Part shown: in pieces, positions 21,410 to 33,545 of the stretch
How the letters are laid out: the number at the start of each line of letters is the position of its first letter
Numbering within the stretch: the first letter of the stretch is position 1
NCBI GenBank assembly: GCA_015680905.1
Contig: CM027377.1
Location: forward strand, 56,999,501 to 57,063,500
Origin: Coptis chinensis
Taxonomy: Eukaryota; Streptophyta; Magnoliopsida; Ranunculales; Ranunculaceae
Length of the DNA stretch: 64,000 bases
Reading direction: 5' to 3'
Notes under the pieces: generated by a model
Told to the model about the DNA's origin: nothing
Database searches by the model: none
The model's input: only the letters and a program-made list of their open reading frames with translations
Position numbers and translations under genes: made by a program

Positions 21410-23068
21410 TGACACTGCCTCCTTTTGTGTGTGTAGATGTGGTATATGGATGATGTAGATAGATGATGGTCGTTGAACAAAAAGAAGCGTATCAAAACCT
21501 AATTATCCCTCAATAAGTAAAGGATGAGTAGGGTATCGTTCCACTTTTAAGTGTATGTTTATATGAAGGACAAGATTGGAAAGGGGGTTTGAGGGATTAA
21601 AAACTATGATTATAGATATTGTAGAATCTAATGCTAAACTAAACTAAACTAACTAAACTTATACTAAAGCTAAGAATTGGAAATAAGAAGAGAATATGAG
21701 AGAGATAGATTCAAGAGATTCAAATCCACCAATGCTTTTGATTTAATGACCTTTTGCTTCATGTTGTTCTCCAAGTAGACTACAATCGGGCAATCGAGCG
21801 AGTGCCGATGCCTTTTTGGGTGAAACATCGTTAAACAATTAACTCTACTTAAGGTTGTTCCTATGTTCATGTTACTAGTATCTTCTTTCCTTTTATGTGA
21901 GCTTGGGCAGCTATTCAATGAATCACCATCTAAGGCAAACACAAGGAATACTTCCCTTACTCTAAAACACTACACAATTAGAAGAAAAGTAGAGAATAAT
22001 AGTATAATATTCAATTATAATAAATAAAACTCTATTCTAGCATTATATTCAATTGCAATAAATAAAAGCATGTTACTAGCAAATATTCAATTGCAATAAA
22101 TAAAACCCTAAACTAGCATGATATTCAATTGTAATAAATAAAAGCCTTAATCTATACTTCCATCCCTGGTGTGCAATGGAACTAATAACTAAAAACATAA
22201 AGAACTAACCCGATTGAAGAACACCATAAACCGAAGAATCATTAAACCTTAAGCACCGGCTTCATCTCCTCCCTTGAAGGAGAAGATTAGCCTTCTATAA
22301 AGAAGGAAGAACACTAAGAGCGAGAAGAAGAAGAGTTAAAGAACATAAGACTAGAAAGACTAATTTATTAAGACTCACTAGTTAAAACCGATCTTTTATT
22401 ATTAATCTCTCGCCTCAAGTTCGAGACAAGAATATAAGTGAATTGGCTCCTTACATGAGGCACTTAGGTCCTCTATTTATAGGGGTTACAATGAGCTCTA
22501 GAAGCATTCCAAACCATCATTTGTTTCCTAATACAAATAGACTTCTTCCAGAGTCCCGACTTCGCCTTCAAACCGAGAAGGAATTGGCTACGATGTCGAT
22601 TCATGCCTCCTCGGGACGCATTATTCATCGCGTCCGGACTTACTCAATCGTGCCGGGACGCCGATTTATGCGTCCGGACACACTCAATGCGCCTCGGGCG
22701 CCGATACATCGTCCTAGACGATAAGCCGATTTTCTCTCTTCTTCTATCCTTCTATCCTCTTTTATGGCTTTGGTCCAAACAACGAATCCTTTGGCCTTGG
22801 GCTTCCAAATAGACTTTAAAATAGGTCCAAGTTACATCTTTAACAGCTCCAATTCCTTGGCCTTCTCCATGATTGTCCATGGGCCTCCCATGTGATCCTT
22901 AATGCTCCGAATTGCTTCATTTTACCCTTTTTTCTCTAATATTCTACAAAACTCTCTTTTTTACCTGTAGAATCTTAAAACACAACTTATAAACACTATT
23001 AGTCCACTAAGATGGCTAAACAAGAGGCATAATCGAGGGTTAAATAGCACTTTTTGAGCACTTATCAA
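21410..23068 (-). mobile_element. Solo LTR (TGATAAGTG type) with ATGGC target duplication
   Basis: On the minus strand it starts TGATAAGTGCTCAAAAAGTG and ends CAGTGTCA; on the + strand it runs from TGACACTGCC to GCACTTATCA. ATGGC lies on both sides (21405-21409 and 23069-23073). It interrupts the gag region above. TGATAAGTG is the LTR opening of the Athila/Tat group, and the minus-strand LTR at 28449 opens TGATAAGCACCC. Length is 1659 bp. It is a product of recombination between two LTRs of an inserted element. Confidence 0.88.
22591..22713 (-). repeat. CpG-rich tandem repeat inside the solo LTR
   Basis: Three units of about 39-44 bp (22591-22634, 22635-22674, 22675-22713), each ending in CGTC and containing CGGGACGC/CGGGCGCC and an ATTCATCG/ATTTATGCGTC-like half. 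The stretch is dense in CpG within an AT-rich region. Confidence 0.7.
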
Positions 23069-23290
23069 TGGCGACCTGTGCCACAAGCTCATGGCTCGCA
23101 GAGAGCGGGCAGCCGAACTCTATAACGTAACAACAATAGAGAGAATCCTTAGACTCGAGGATGTTCAATGGAGCGATCTCACCATGAGCACCGCCAACAC
23201 TCATCTGACAGAGATAATAACTAGACGATCAACATGATCACTTTCCAGGACAACTTTATCACGTCTACAAGAGAGAAGAAGAGACGAGTT

Positions 23291-24195
23291 GGCTGATAAA
23301 TGTAAAAATGTATGTTTAACTACGAAATGAACGATAAAACTCAAAACGTAAGTAAAACTATACGAAATTACATGACTAGTTTATCAAAGATTGTTTTACT
23401 CTCTATCTATTGAACAGATATAGCGGAGTAGGAAGTTCGTTCCACTCCTAGTTCTTTCACATAGTAATGTTCTCTAAGTATAAATAATCTTAACTTAAGT
23501 CTAATGAGAGATTTACGAATTATAAACTACGATGCAACTACCTACAAGGTACGACTAATTAACTACTGAATGCTGCGTTGATTTTATGATAAGGAATTAG
23601 GGGGGATTGATTCCACCTTAACTCAATTTAACTTACTAACGATGAATCGTCGTAATCCGAATTGAACTACTACACAGAACAATTGGTTCTTCCTAATCCC
23701 TAATTACACATGGCACTTCTACCAATTCGTAACTAGCATGTGAACAATTAACCCCATTCTCATGGTGAATTAATCATTTCTAGAGTGGAATAGAAATTAT
23801 GACGACTTTACAATAATCGGAATCAAGCTTTTATCAAGGCTTCTCAACCCCCTCTAATGGAGGTTTAGCCGAGAATCATTCTGCAATCATTTCCATAAGA
23901 ATCTAAACTAAACATAATATCAAGATTCTAACTTTACTAATTTAACAAACAATAATTGAAATCTAATTAATAATTAAGAAATAATATCAACAAGAAATTA
24001 AACTAGATCTATAAATGTAATGACAGAAAACGAATTGAATAATAATAAACTATTTTATTAATCTAATCAAATGAATAACAATATTTTAAAGGTTTAATCT
24101 AAAACAAGAATTGAATTGAAACTAAACTTAATTAAAAACCATTAAAACTAGATCTAGAAGCTATTCTAATCTAACCGGTAGGGCACACGCTCAGG
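23291..24195 (-). mobile_element. Probable partial LTR, TGATAAGTG family
   Basis: AT-rich sequence that resembles the transcript-end half of the solo LTR: GAGTAGGAAGTTCGTTCCACT (23430) against GATGAGTAGGGTATCGTTCC, and ATAATAAA/TTAATCT runs near 24040 against 22000-22150. No clean ends were found. It lies where the 3' LTR of the neighbouring env-like ORF would be expected. Confidence 0.4.
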
Positions 24196-25290
24196 AGATG
24201 GCTCCTGAGCTCCCGATGGGCCAGCTCCATTCGTCTTTCGGCGACGACGCTCGTGCCTCGATGATGTATCCTCAGAAGGAGAATCCCCGTGAGGTGGAAA
24301 GCATGCAAGCATATCGGCTCAAACTCGGCGGATTCGAGATTCCAGCCTCATTACTCATCCGTTCCCACCGCCGATTCTCTCACCGGGTACTTAATCTCGG
24401 TTATGGTGCATAGTAGCCTATCGAGTCAGAGGTCTTCGCAGATAGTATTGAGTGAACGCGATGCCACGATGAATCACAGCCATGTCTTCGTCGATTCCGA
24501 CCAACACCTCTCCAAGGCATCGGCGATCAAAACATGTCAAGTCCTCCTCATCCTCCGAAGTCATTCTCATTTCCGACGCCCTCCTCATCGATTACCTATC
24601 CTCGGGCAACCTCCAAACTTGTTGGATACACTCCTTATAAATCCGAGGATTTCGTGTAGGGTGAGGCAAATCCTATCGACGCCGGAGTCGCCTCAACTTC
24701 AAAGATGATCTTGGTTATCAAAATAGGAGAGGTGCAATAGACTTCCCCACTCCCCTAATCATGTTAAGCAAAAACTCCAAGATACAGAACTCATACTTCT
24801 GCTCCTGGAGTATCCACAGAATGTGAAGGCAATTCAGACCGATGTCGCTGACCTTCTCCTTCCCTATGACATTCCTACCAATCCACTGAGCTGCAGCCAG
24901 CTGGTTGGTTCTGAGGGATGCCTGGCGAACACAATGCGAGCTCACATTGTAGTTCCCTTTGGTAACAGTCGTGTGCATCAAAGGCTCTACCCCAGTAAAT
25001 TGGGACTCCTGGAACGTGGCATCAAGATGGATTCTAGGTGGAATGCCTAGAATCTCAACCAACAACCCAGCAGACACTTCTTTCCTCCTCTTTGCCACCG
25101 TAACAAAAATTCGATTCCCCTCCAACTCCCTCGTGTTGTAAAACCGTCGGACTAACTCTTCGTGGTAAAAGGCATCGGTCGAGTACCACAAGCTATTCCA
25201 ATCTCTACTAACCATTTCGTCACCGTAAAACGGTGCGAAGTGGTCACCAGTAAAGATTTGTTCTGACAAAATCCGGCGTTGTTGAGCCAT
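24196..25290 (-). mobile_element. Env-like ORF 4 (plant transposon protein domain)
   Basis: The open frame from the ATG at 25290 to 24718 (about 190 residues) reads MAQQRRILSEQIFTGDHFAP, RDWNSLWYSTDAFYHEELVRRF, GLLVEILGIPPRIHL, QLAAAQWIGRNVIG and HILWILQEQKYEFCILEF. This is the domain seen in env-like ORFs of Athila-type elements and often annotated as putative plant transposon protein. Its role is unproven. The rest of the gene probably continues to about 24196 in degraded form. It is the best preserved env-like copy in the window. Confidence 0.7.
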
Positions 25291-26131
25291 TGGAAGTTTT
25301 GATAAGGTTAGGGGGTTTGAATAAGGTAGGGGGAAGCAATGAGGGACAACCTCACTAAAAAAAACGATGGTGGTGGTGGTGTGGTGGCGCGGCAGCTCCA
25401 ATATTTGGATTTTTTGGTGGTTTTTGGTTTTGTAAATTGATGGAGGTGGTGGTGGGACGGTTTTGAGAAGATTTGGAGTGGGTTTGGATGTTTGGCGTGG
25501 GTCTAGTTAGTTTTCTTTTTAGTTTTAATTTTTGGTTTAGGGTTTGAAGCTTGGATGTTTGTCAATGGCGGTTTGGAATTGAAAACTCATGACTGTTGGT
25601 GGAAACAAAGGGGCGCAGGTGCGCGCGAGTTGGGCCCAAGCCCAATTCGAATTTTTCGAATTTTTGTTGATTTTTAGCGCGACTTCAAACTAACATTGCC
25701 GCTTTGTTACCGGTCCGATTTTTTCAAATGAGATATGGAAATGATCAGGAGAGAATTTCCAATCCAATGATCCATAAAACATTTTATTCCGACCGTGGAT
25801 GACATATAAGATAGTGGAAAATGCCTCGAAGTGCGTGCATGACGTAAGTTATGCAAACGAATGAACTCTAAATTCATAGATTATGTCAACCCGAATCGGA
25901 ATACAATTAAACGGCCTAAGCAACTCTAATGGGACATAAAACATTCTAAGACGGAAACACGAACACCCCACCCCCAAACAAATTTTTTACGACAGAGTTT
26001 AGAAAATTTGTTTTTTGTTTTTTTTTGTTTGTTTTGTTTTTTTTTTTGTTTTTTTTTGTTTGTTTTTTATTTTAAAAAGTGGGTCTTTTAAAGTCAGATT
26101 CCCGAGACTTCCTAGATTACTATGTTTATTA

Positions 26132-26166
<35 letters not shown>

Positions 26167-26999
26167 ATTTTATTTATTTATTTTTTATTTTTATAAATAC
26201 GAATTAATATATAGAAAAACAATAAGCAATAAGGACATAATTCACCCCATAGAGAAACATGACTCAAAAATCGAGAAAACATGCATGAGTTTAAAACGTG
26301 AATTATGTTAAACGTGGACTTAGGATCCGGTACTTACAACCACACACTCCATAGGGAGGGCCTGGTTACCTTAATGGTGCACTCACCAATATCAGAAAAT
26401 GAAAGGAAATGCACCAAACACAAAAATTGAGTCGTTTATAGTCAGATACTAGAGACTTTATCTAAACATATGTATGAACATGCAGTTTATCATATATCAA
26501 CAACCGAAATAGTTGTGGATCATTCCATAAATAAATATCACAAAAAACATACCCAAACACAATCAAGCACCAAGATTTCCTATAACGCAACCTAGTGAAA
26601 TGAAAGCGAAGTCGGATAGACCTATAACGTAACCTAGCATGCACCTTCTTTTTCGTCTTTGAACGAGAGGGTGTCCTAGTGAATAAGTGTGGAAAAGTGA
26701 ATGGTTGTGGAGAATATGGTGGATATGGATAAGTTGCAGAAGGAAAGCATGGAAAAAATGAGGATGTAGGTTTAGCACAAAACTCATTCATAGTGTAGGT
26801 AGGGACTGTCTCAATTCTAAAAATGAAGGTGTCAAATGGATTGTCCTTCTGAAGTATTTGTTTTCTAGGAGGATTTAAAAAAATATAAAGCACAAGAGAA
26901 ACAAAAAGATCGAGTGCAAACTCGAGATTTCTTTGAAAGGGTGGAAAGAGGGGAGTCGAGGCGGATGTTGTGCAAAGCAGTTCTTGATAGGGTGTGATA
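25291..26999 (-). other. Non-coding sequence upstream of env-like ORF 4
   Basis: It contains T-rich runs (26010-26070), a TA microsatellite (26138-26163) and CACCCCCAAACAAATTTTTT (25971-25990; a G-run module on the minus strand). A GGGAGGGCCTGGTTACC block (26354-26370) resembles 36313-36330. A 143-codon minus-strand frame at 26893-26462 is unrecognised. AAAGTCAGATTCCCGAGAC (26092) and TATAGTCAGATACTAGAGAC (26437) are relatives of each other and of 56004. Confidence 0.4.
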
Positions 27000-28449
27000 T
27001 ATGCTTGGAGAACACTACTTAGAGATTTGAACTCTCTAAGTTTGATGTAAAAGCACTCAAAGTACCTTACTCACGATCTTCGTTGAGTAGAGTTAGAATA
27101 AGGATTCGAACTACCTAAAGTATAGAACAACTACAAATTGGATGTTACAATAAAGGAACTAAGGAGTAAGGTTATAATACTAGGTTTCTTCCTAACAAAC
27201 ATTAAAGCAAAACATTTAAGTTTGAAATCATGCACTTAAACAAAATACAATTTACTAAAAAGAAAGGTAGAGAGTTAATCCTCCTCATGTGAAACTATCA
27301 TTAGTTGTTTATTTGAAAAAGGTTTTGATTCTTCCTAGACTCATAGACAAGTCCCTAATGGAAAAATAGAATTGATCCCTAGCATGCATGGCTCACTTAA
27401 GAGCTCATACATGCTAGCAAGTGAAACCAAACAATGACTTATCTCTAAGCTCATTGTTTGATTCCTAACTAGACACTACACCAACTATCATTTTGGGATA
27501 GGATGTAGTGTTAGTTGTTCATCCTAAAAACCTACCAAACTCACAACCAATGTTTTTCCCTCACATGAGTTGGATTAACTCCCCAAAAGGGAAGTTAGCT
27601 CATGATCCTTGGGACAAGGACTTATGAACTAATAAAAACTCAAAAGAGAAAGAGAGAGAGAGAGAGAAGAAAATCCACAACCAACTCACTTCTATTATTT
27701 CTTAGAAGAACAAGTGTTCCTCCATTAAAACTATTACAAGCTTTTTTCAATAAAATCAAAAACTTAAAAACTAACTTCTCATTTTCACTAAGGAACTAAA
27801 ATAATGTCATGTAAGGAAAATAAGTCAAGGGAGTAATTAGAGTGTCCCCACATTTGTCTAATTTCTTCCCCATTTGAGAGAAATCTCATTTCCTCCCACG
27901 TGAATTATCAAACCACATTGATTTATTTTTATCTACCACATTAAAACAAAGTGACACCTTGCCTTTTTTTTCACTATTAACACCTAATCTAATTTATTAC
28001 ATGCAAGGTGTCAACTTTGCACCAATAATTTGTTATCTTTGTCTTGACATGCTCCATGATTGATGACTCATCCAATCTTTGTGGCCCCGTGATAGTGGGT
28101 CCATGTGCGATCCGATGGCGATCCGGTATTTTGGGCAGTTTTACAACTTCCGCCTATGCGTAGAAGTTCATCGCCTCGATTATCCGAAAGCAGCTCTCTC
28201 TTTGTCGATTCGAGTCCCGGGTTCGAGAGGTAGGAGCTTTGGAAGTTTGATGCTTCAACGTGGATTTGGGAGAATTCATATATACGCCGTTCCCGTGCTT
28301 TATCATTGCAGGTTTAACCAATATTTCCATGTTTATCGCAAATACCGCAAAAGTATGAAAACATATTTATTTCATGATTATTAAACACATAATGAACCAA
28401 ATTTATAGGTCTCAATGGGGTTTCATAATACACTTTTGGGTGCTTATCA
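27000..28449 (-). mobile_element. 3' LTR of the minus-strand Athila-like element
   Basis: Read on the minus strand, TTTGTTTGGGGGTAGTG is followed directly by TGATAAGCACCCAAAAGTGT at 28449, the classic PPT-to-LTR junction of the Athila/Tat group. The LTR body matches 54240-54990 in places, such as GTGGGTCCATGTG (28097; 54811) and TTAGCTCATGATNCT (27595; 54480). The far end, near 27.0 kb, is uncertain. Confidence 0.65.
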
Positions 28450-29241
28450 CACTACCCCCAAACAAAGACTTTGCTTGTCCTCAAGCAAAGAAGAGACACT
28501 AAAATAGATAAGTGGCCAAAAATGTGTAGTCCTAAACTAATTCTCGCTTTCAGAGAAATGCGATTGCATTGACCATATGCAACAAGGCCTTAAACCACTA
28601 GGAATTCCCTAGTGGACGAAGTTATAGCCTCGTGAGAGTTTTCCTTAAAAGATACTCACAAACTTTATTTATACTACAACGACTCAAAGGACGTAAACTT
28701 GTTTCCTAAATTAATCTCGGATATCCATACATCTCCTTAGCAGGAACGAGGATTTATTTCTTTGAAACTCAAGTTAATATGTATTCAATAATTAAAACAT
28801 CTACATATGATTATTCATGCAATTGAACTTTTCATTGAAAATATACTAGCAGGGTTGTTTCGATCCTTGGAGAGCATACCTAAACGGGTTCTCACGGTAT
28901 GTGTTGAAACACATATTCACTCAAAATTTTTCCACTCAGGTTTTGTTAACTCCAGCAAGCAAGTGGGCACACGTTTCCTTACATCTCAATGACAAATGAG
29001 GAGCCGATGTCGATCAATCACGCCTACTACTTATTATCACACCAACCTACTCCTAATCGAGCTAGAGGTCTTTATTAGGTATGGGGGCTTAGGTGATAGT
29101 GTACAAGAAAATGGAAATGGATAATCAAAATTTACGAGTATGAGAGAATAGGGTCTTCATATATTTACACTAGAGAAATCCTTGTTTCCTTTCCTTCTTC
29201 TAACTGAGTTTTTCCAACCTTGTTCTTAAGCCTCTGGATAC

Positions 29242-29292
<51 letters not shown>

Positions 29293-30189
29293 ACATGATT
29301 CTATTTTCCTTTTCTGAAGCAAGTAACTGACTTATATTTGGGACAAGTCTTTCTCTTTATTCTTTCCACATTTCATCCTATTTCTCATACTCATCACTTA
29401 GGTAGGTTCTTTTATTTGGTTTAATAGATGGGTAAGGAATTTTGTGGTGAAAGTGAAAGGTTTGATGAAAGGTTCAGTGGAGTGACTAGCGGTAATATTT
29501 GTAAAGGTAAGAATTTTTAGCTATGTCGATCCAAAGAAGGCCTAAATTCGCCTAGGGTTCGGGTGGTGATCAAGTAAGTAGACGCTGTAATTTCCTCTAA
29601 TCGAAAAACTACTCCTCCGCGGTCATCACACACAAATCACTCATATCAAGGCTTTTGGTTAGATTCTCACGGGGTTTATAGTTTAAGTAACTAACCGTTG
29701 TTTTAAACTTACCGCTATGTACAATCAATGATACTCAAGACATGAATATTCATGAAAAGATGTATAAACTATTGCAGCAGACGATTATCTAAAGTTTCTT
29801 AAAACAAATCCTAATTCGGATACTAATGTGAGATTTCTAGACAATTTTCATCATTGAAAAGGAAACAAGACTTTGTCACTAAGTACAATTATTAATATGA
29901 AAAATAAAACTATATATAGGCTACAAGATGCCTAATTTTGCTATAGGTTTAAAGCACCCCCAAAACGTAATGATGCTTAGTCCTCGAAGGATCAATAATT
30001 AAAGAGAGAAAGTACCGAGAAACCGGAGCAAAATTAGGGCTAGATTGCTGGAACCGAGGTTGGAGATCATAATATATTATTCAGAAAAGAACAAGAAAAT
30101 GTTCAATAGCACACTAAACATAGCACACCGATATAATAAACCACAAAGATACCTAAACATGAAAAATAATAGCACACCAAACAAAAGGT
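28450..30189 (-). promoter_or_regulatory. 3' untranslated region of the minus-strand element
   Basis: Non-coding. On the minus strand it opens with GAGGACTAAGCATCATTACG and TTTTGGGGGTGC (29980-29945), then the TTTTCATGAATATTCATG...TTGTACATAGCGGTAAGTTT block (29762-29700). A 42-base A-run follows (29288-29247), then the three-palindrome cluster (28615-28561), and finally GAGGACAAGCAAAG plus TTTGTTTGGGGGTAGTG at the LTR. The same order of marks is found in copies A and B on the + strand. Confidence 0.6.
28561..28615 (-). promoter_or_regulatory. Conserved three-palindrome cluster, minus-strand copy
   Basis: The minus strand reads CCACTAGG-GAATT-CCTAGTGG, TTTAAGGCCTTG, TTGCAT-ATGGTCA-ATGCAA, identical to copy A over the whole cluster. 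The flanking sequence, for example AACTTCGT against AAGCTCAT just before it, differs. Confidence 0.75.
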
Positions 30190-31224
30190 TTAGCTAGATA
30201 TATGTACAATGGCAAACTCAAGTTTACCATCCAAACAGACGGAGGGTCCGGCATCCTCTTTAAGGAAATGCATTTCCTTAGCATCACGCCAATAGATAAT
30301 AGTCCGCCAAATTTCTGCCCATTCTTTGTCTCCGGATTCCCTCAAATTGGTCTTCATCTTTTCGCCCTTTGGGTAACATCGAACATGCCTCGTATCGAAA
30401 GGACGCCCATTGACGTAAACCTTAATGAGCTTAATGATTCTCGCTTTTGTCGGGCACATGGAATCCACCTTGACCCACCATGAAAAGTAGCTACAAACCG
30501 TGGGAAATGTGTCTTCATGATTCGCAAGCGGTGATCGGTAAAAGTATATACTTATCCCGAAAAGCGCGAAGCTCGCTTCAGCCGAGACAACACAACCTAA
30601 AATGTTAAATAAAGCATGACCTCGAAGCTAGTGTAATCAATACGACGCTTAGCAGCCTCATCGGCAGAGAGAAAAATGCCAATCTCCCAATGTTTAGGAG
30701 TACAAATAACATGGCAGTCCCCATGTTCATGGTCATGCTTGCTAATGGAATGGTGATGTTAAGCGCCATGGCACATGGCCATCTCCTTCTCGTTTGATCT
30801 CAAGACCATCACCATAAGAGTCGCGAAACGCTTGCCACTGAAAGGAACGGTAAGAATTATGAAAGATGTACTGCCAAGATGCAGCAGGTTCGTGATATGG
30901 AAGGTCCAAAGTTAGAGCAAGTTGTTGTTCAGAAAAGATATGAGGTGTGTCACCAACTCGGATTGTGAATCCGTCTAAGTAGAAACCATGCGCATGGTTG
31001 AATGCTGGTGTGTCATCCATATTAACATAAAAGTATGCAGCCAAACTAGGAGAATAAGTTTGGTCAGGTTGAAGAATTAGGGAAGACCACCCAATGTTTG
31101 TGATGTAATCATGGAAGAGATGGCCATAGGCATTGGAATCCATCATAGATTGAAAGGATTGCTCAGGAATGATTTTGGGAGGGACCATGGATGATGAAGA
31201 TGCTGTGTTTGATGAAGATGCCAT
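30190..31224 (-). mobile_element. Env-like ORF 3
   Basis: It starts at the ATG at 31224: MASSSNTASSSSMVPPKIIP, a Ser-rich start. Then NIGWSSLILQPDQTYSPSLA, FYLDGFTIRVGD and ALTLDLPYHEP give the W...FY.N...G..I...L.LP layout of the plant transposon protein domain. The last part (30468-30190) encodes KVYVNGRPFDTRHVRCYPKG and ends near HIS. It differs strongly from the other env-like copies, so it is either an old duplicate or comes from another element. It is broken. Confidence 0.55.
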
Positions 31225-31749
31225 AGTGGATGAAGTAATAAACTAGGTACGGCAACTGGATGGAAAAATGAGTATGTAAGAAAATAGACCCTCCTGTAGC
31301 ACATGTTAAAATTATATTAGTCACAATGGAAATGATGACAATCCTACTAAGCATTTCATACAAAATAAAACAAAAAGATAAGATAAAATACATAGTAACG
31401 ACGGAAAAACGTAATAACATATATGATTATATACTTATTGACTTAGTAATATCATGGATTCGATATTGATCTAGGAGATGCATATTTTGCACCGCATCGC
31501 TTTTAGGTCATCTATTTGTTGGCCGAATGCAGATCTGAATGTCCCCTTGGTCGGGCAGAGAGTACGCTTTGATTTTCCATTAGAGAGCATGATTTTGCAA
31601 GAATTGAGAATGATTTTCCAAGATCTCCTCCCTGCTCAACATCATGTCGTTGACGATCTTGGAAACTCAAGAGTTGTGATGATGATATTCTCGACGAAGC
31701 AGTAGTTCCTCAAACCCCGATGAAGAAGTTTAATGCCTTCCATGGGATT
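31225..31749 (-). other. Non-coding spacer between env-like ORFs 3 and 2
   Basis: AT-rich; no gene was recognised. Short frames here have no known content. Confidence 0.4.
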
Positions 31750-32560
31750 AATAATATTCAAAGATGGCATTTTCATCAAATAAACCGGTCTTAATTTGAG
31801 CTTGAGGTGTTCTCGCTTCATCTATCGTGAGCATCGGGGTCCAAAACCAACGGAGTAGTCCGTTTGAAGTACCTTTATATATGCTCTTTGAAGCGGGTGT
31901 CTCTGGAGATATTATTAGATAACCCCAACAATAATCATAATCGCGAACCAAAGTGGGTAGAATCTGCCGACCTTCTTGTTTTCTTGGTGATTACGCTCCG
32001 CAGGTGTTGGATCGACAAAAATCATCTCTTTGAGTTTGCAAAATCCAAAGTAGGTGAAGTCGGGCTTTGTGACTTCAGTTTGGTGTGATGTACCTACCAC
32101 ATTATGTCCCAACCAGTGGAGCACAACACGCTGATTCGCTTTCAAAAGAGTGAAGAACCATGTGATGTGTATGTTCGACGCCGCCATGAGATACTGTAGC
32201 TCGCAAAGAAAGTTTTTATGAATCGAATGATGACTCTTGAACAAGGGACTCCCCGGTTTTATTGGGATTTGAAGTATGTCGGAGATCATTTCCTTATTCA
32301 ATTCCAATCGTTGTCCATAGGCATTGAAGTAGAATTTCCCATCTTCATAACCGCTAAATTGGTAGAACATCAAAACCAATTTCGGGAATAACTAGTCTGC
32401 TGAATGATATAGAAGAGGCCCATCCTCGACGATGATTTCAGTGTCAAAATAAGGAGAAAAACCGCCTTCTTCGAAAAGTTTTAGGTAGTCTTTTCCGCCG
32501 TTATTTTTCTTGGTTGAGCCATTCTTCCGAGGGAAGGATAGTGAAAATTGTATGAATAAG
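31750..32560 (-). mobile_element. Env-like ORF 2
   Basis: The minus-strand translation shows FEEGGFSPYFDTEIIVEDG, FYFNAYGQRLELNKEMISDI, LQIPIKPGSPLF, VVLHWLGHNVVG and DFTYFGFCKLKEMIFVDP. This parallels env-like ORF 4 (F..D.FAPF..., GLLVEILGIPP, AAAQWIGRNVIG, LHILWILQEQKYEF). The longest open piece is 32379-31915. It is broken in several places. Confidence 0.6.
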
Positions 32561-32992
32561 AATGGCTTAAAAAGAAGAGATTTATAGGCAATCTATGAGG
32601 CTATACCAACTGAGTCCAAGTGTATTTAATGACCCATGTGATTATGAACAAAGATCATAGGGGATCCACAAGAAGTCTTTGTCATGTCGATATCCAAATA
32701 CAATTAATGAGATGGTTTAATGTTTTAGAAAATACGGAGGAAAGTTTCACAGTGGTAGTTAGACTTACACGTAATTTCAGAAATGATGATCATAACTCAA
32801 GAATAGAATATGGATAGAATAATGGAATGCATGTGTGTGACAAGTGTTATGTGTACCTTGTAGAAATGCCGATTTTCTCCGAACACTATGTGTATCCATT
32901 AATTATTTTTCGTGAGTTCGATGGCCTTTCTTTGTTATGGTTTATTTATTTACTTATTATTATTTTTTTGTATTATTTTTTTTATTTATTAT

Positions 32993-33039
<47 letters not shown>

Positions 33040-33124
33040 ATTTTATATTTTATATTTTATATTTTATATTTTATATTTTTATATTTTATATTTTATATTT
33101 TATTTTTATATTTAATTTTTATTG

Positions 33125-33186
<62 letters not shown>

Positions 33187-33430
33187 GAGGAAAAGACAAC
33201 TAATATACACAACTAATTAATACGGAACTTCTCCATTTTAATACGTGAACCCGCATAAATGTGTGAGAATTATTTAACACACCATACTAATATACAAAAT
33301 GAAAAACAGAAAAAGGGAGGGTTACATAGATCTAGATGTTCGATCAAGTTATGCATGAGTGACAAGAGAATAATGATAAACACGGTTATCACGATTAATG
33401 TGATAGCCCATTCTCGCTGTTCTTTTCCCA
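32561..33430 (-). repeat. AT microsatellites and flanking non-coding DNA
   Basis: (AT)n runs at 32999-33036 and 33126-33182 flank a TTTTATA-type array (33037-33120). At 32740-32766, GGAGGAAAGTTTCACAGTGG resembles 55941 and 56055. Long open frames across the AT runs are artefacts. Confidence 0.85.
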
Positions 33431-33444
33431 TCGCCTAGTTTATT

Positions 33445-33545
33445 CATTATTGTCAAGAAATTGAAAATTTGTGAAGAAGAAGTTGTGAAAATTGAGAGAA
33501 GGGAATGAGTGAAAGAGGAAAGGAGAGTAGTATTTATAACTTGGT
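33445..33545 (-). promoter_or_regulatory. TATA-plus-leader module upstream of env-like ORF 2
   Basis: The minus strand has GTTATAAATACTACTCTCC (33540-33522), a pyrimidine-rich leader of about 85 bases, then ATGAATAAACTAGGCG with the ATG at 33447-33445. A relative with the same spacing lies at 56663-56565 (CCTATAAATTTAGG, leader, ATGGATAAATTAGAG). It could be an internal promoter for downstream ORFs. Confidence 0.4.

Larger units (their letters stand above)
19643..23290 (+). mobile_element. Tat-like gypsy element, 5' LTR and gag, split by a solo LTR
   Basis: The 5' LTR (about 19643-20214) has a TATA box GCCTATATAAAGAGAATAAG at about 20042. A PBS-like TGGCGCCGT follows at 20217-20225, then gag from the ATG at 20228. 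Gag includes the coiled-coil-like stretch SFQDQVKNLITQMGTMNDSI, the FKKLTDQFASYYV and SIRSFLGRFKTEL core, and a CTFHKTKCHETNECRGIKHY zinc motif near 21295. The reading resumes beyond the solo LTR at 23069 (LCHKLMARRERAAELYN). No pol or 3' LTR was found. It is broken. Confidence 0.75.

Noticed and set aside
24289-24708. 139-codon + strand frame
   Set aside because: It lies opposite the degraded end of env-like ORF 4 and has no recognisable content.
26462-26893. 143-codon minus-strand frame
   Set aside because: It lies in a leader-like position, but the protein is unrecognised, Arg/Tyr-rich and low in complexity. No homologous reading is kept in the related modules.
32827-33216. Long open frames through the AT microsatellite
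   Set aside because: Ile/Tyr runs come from the AT dinucleotide repeats; there is no coding signal.
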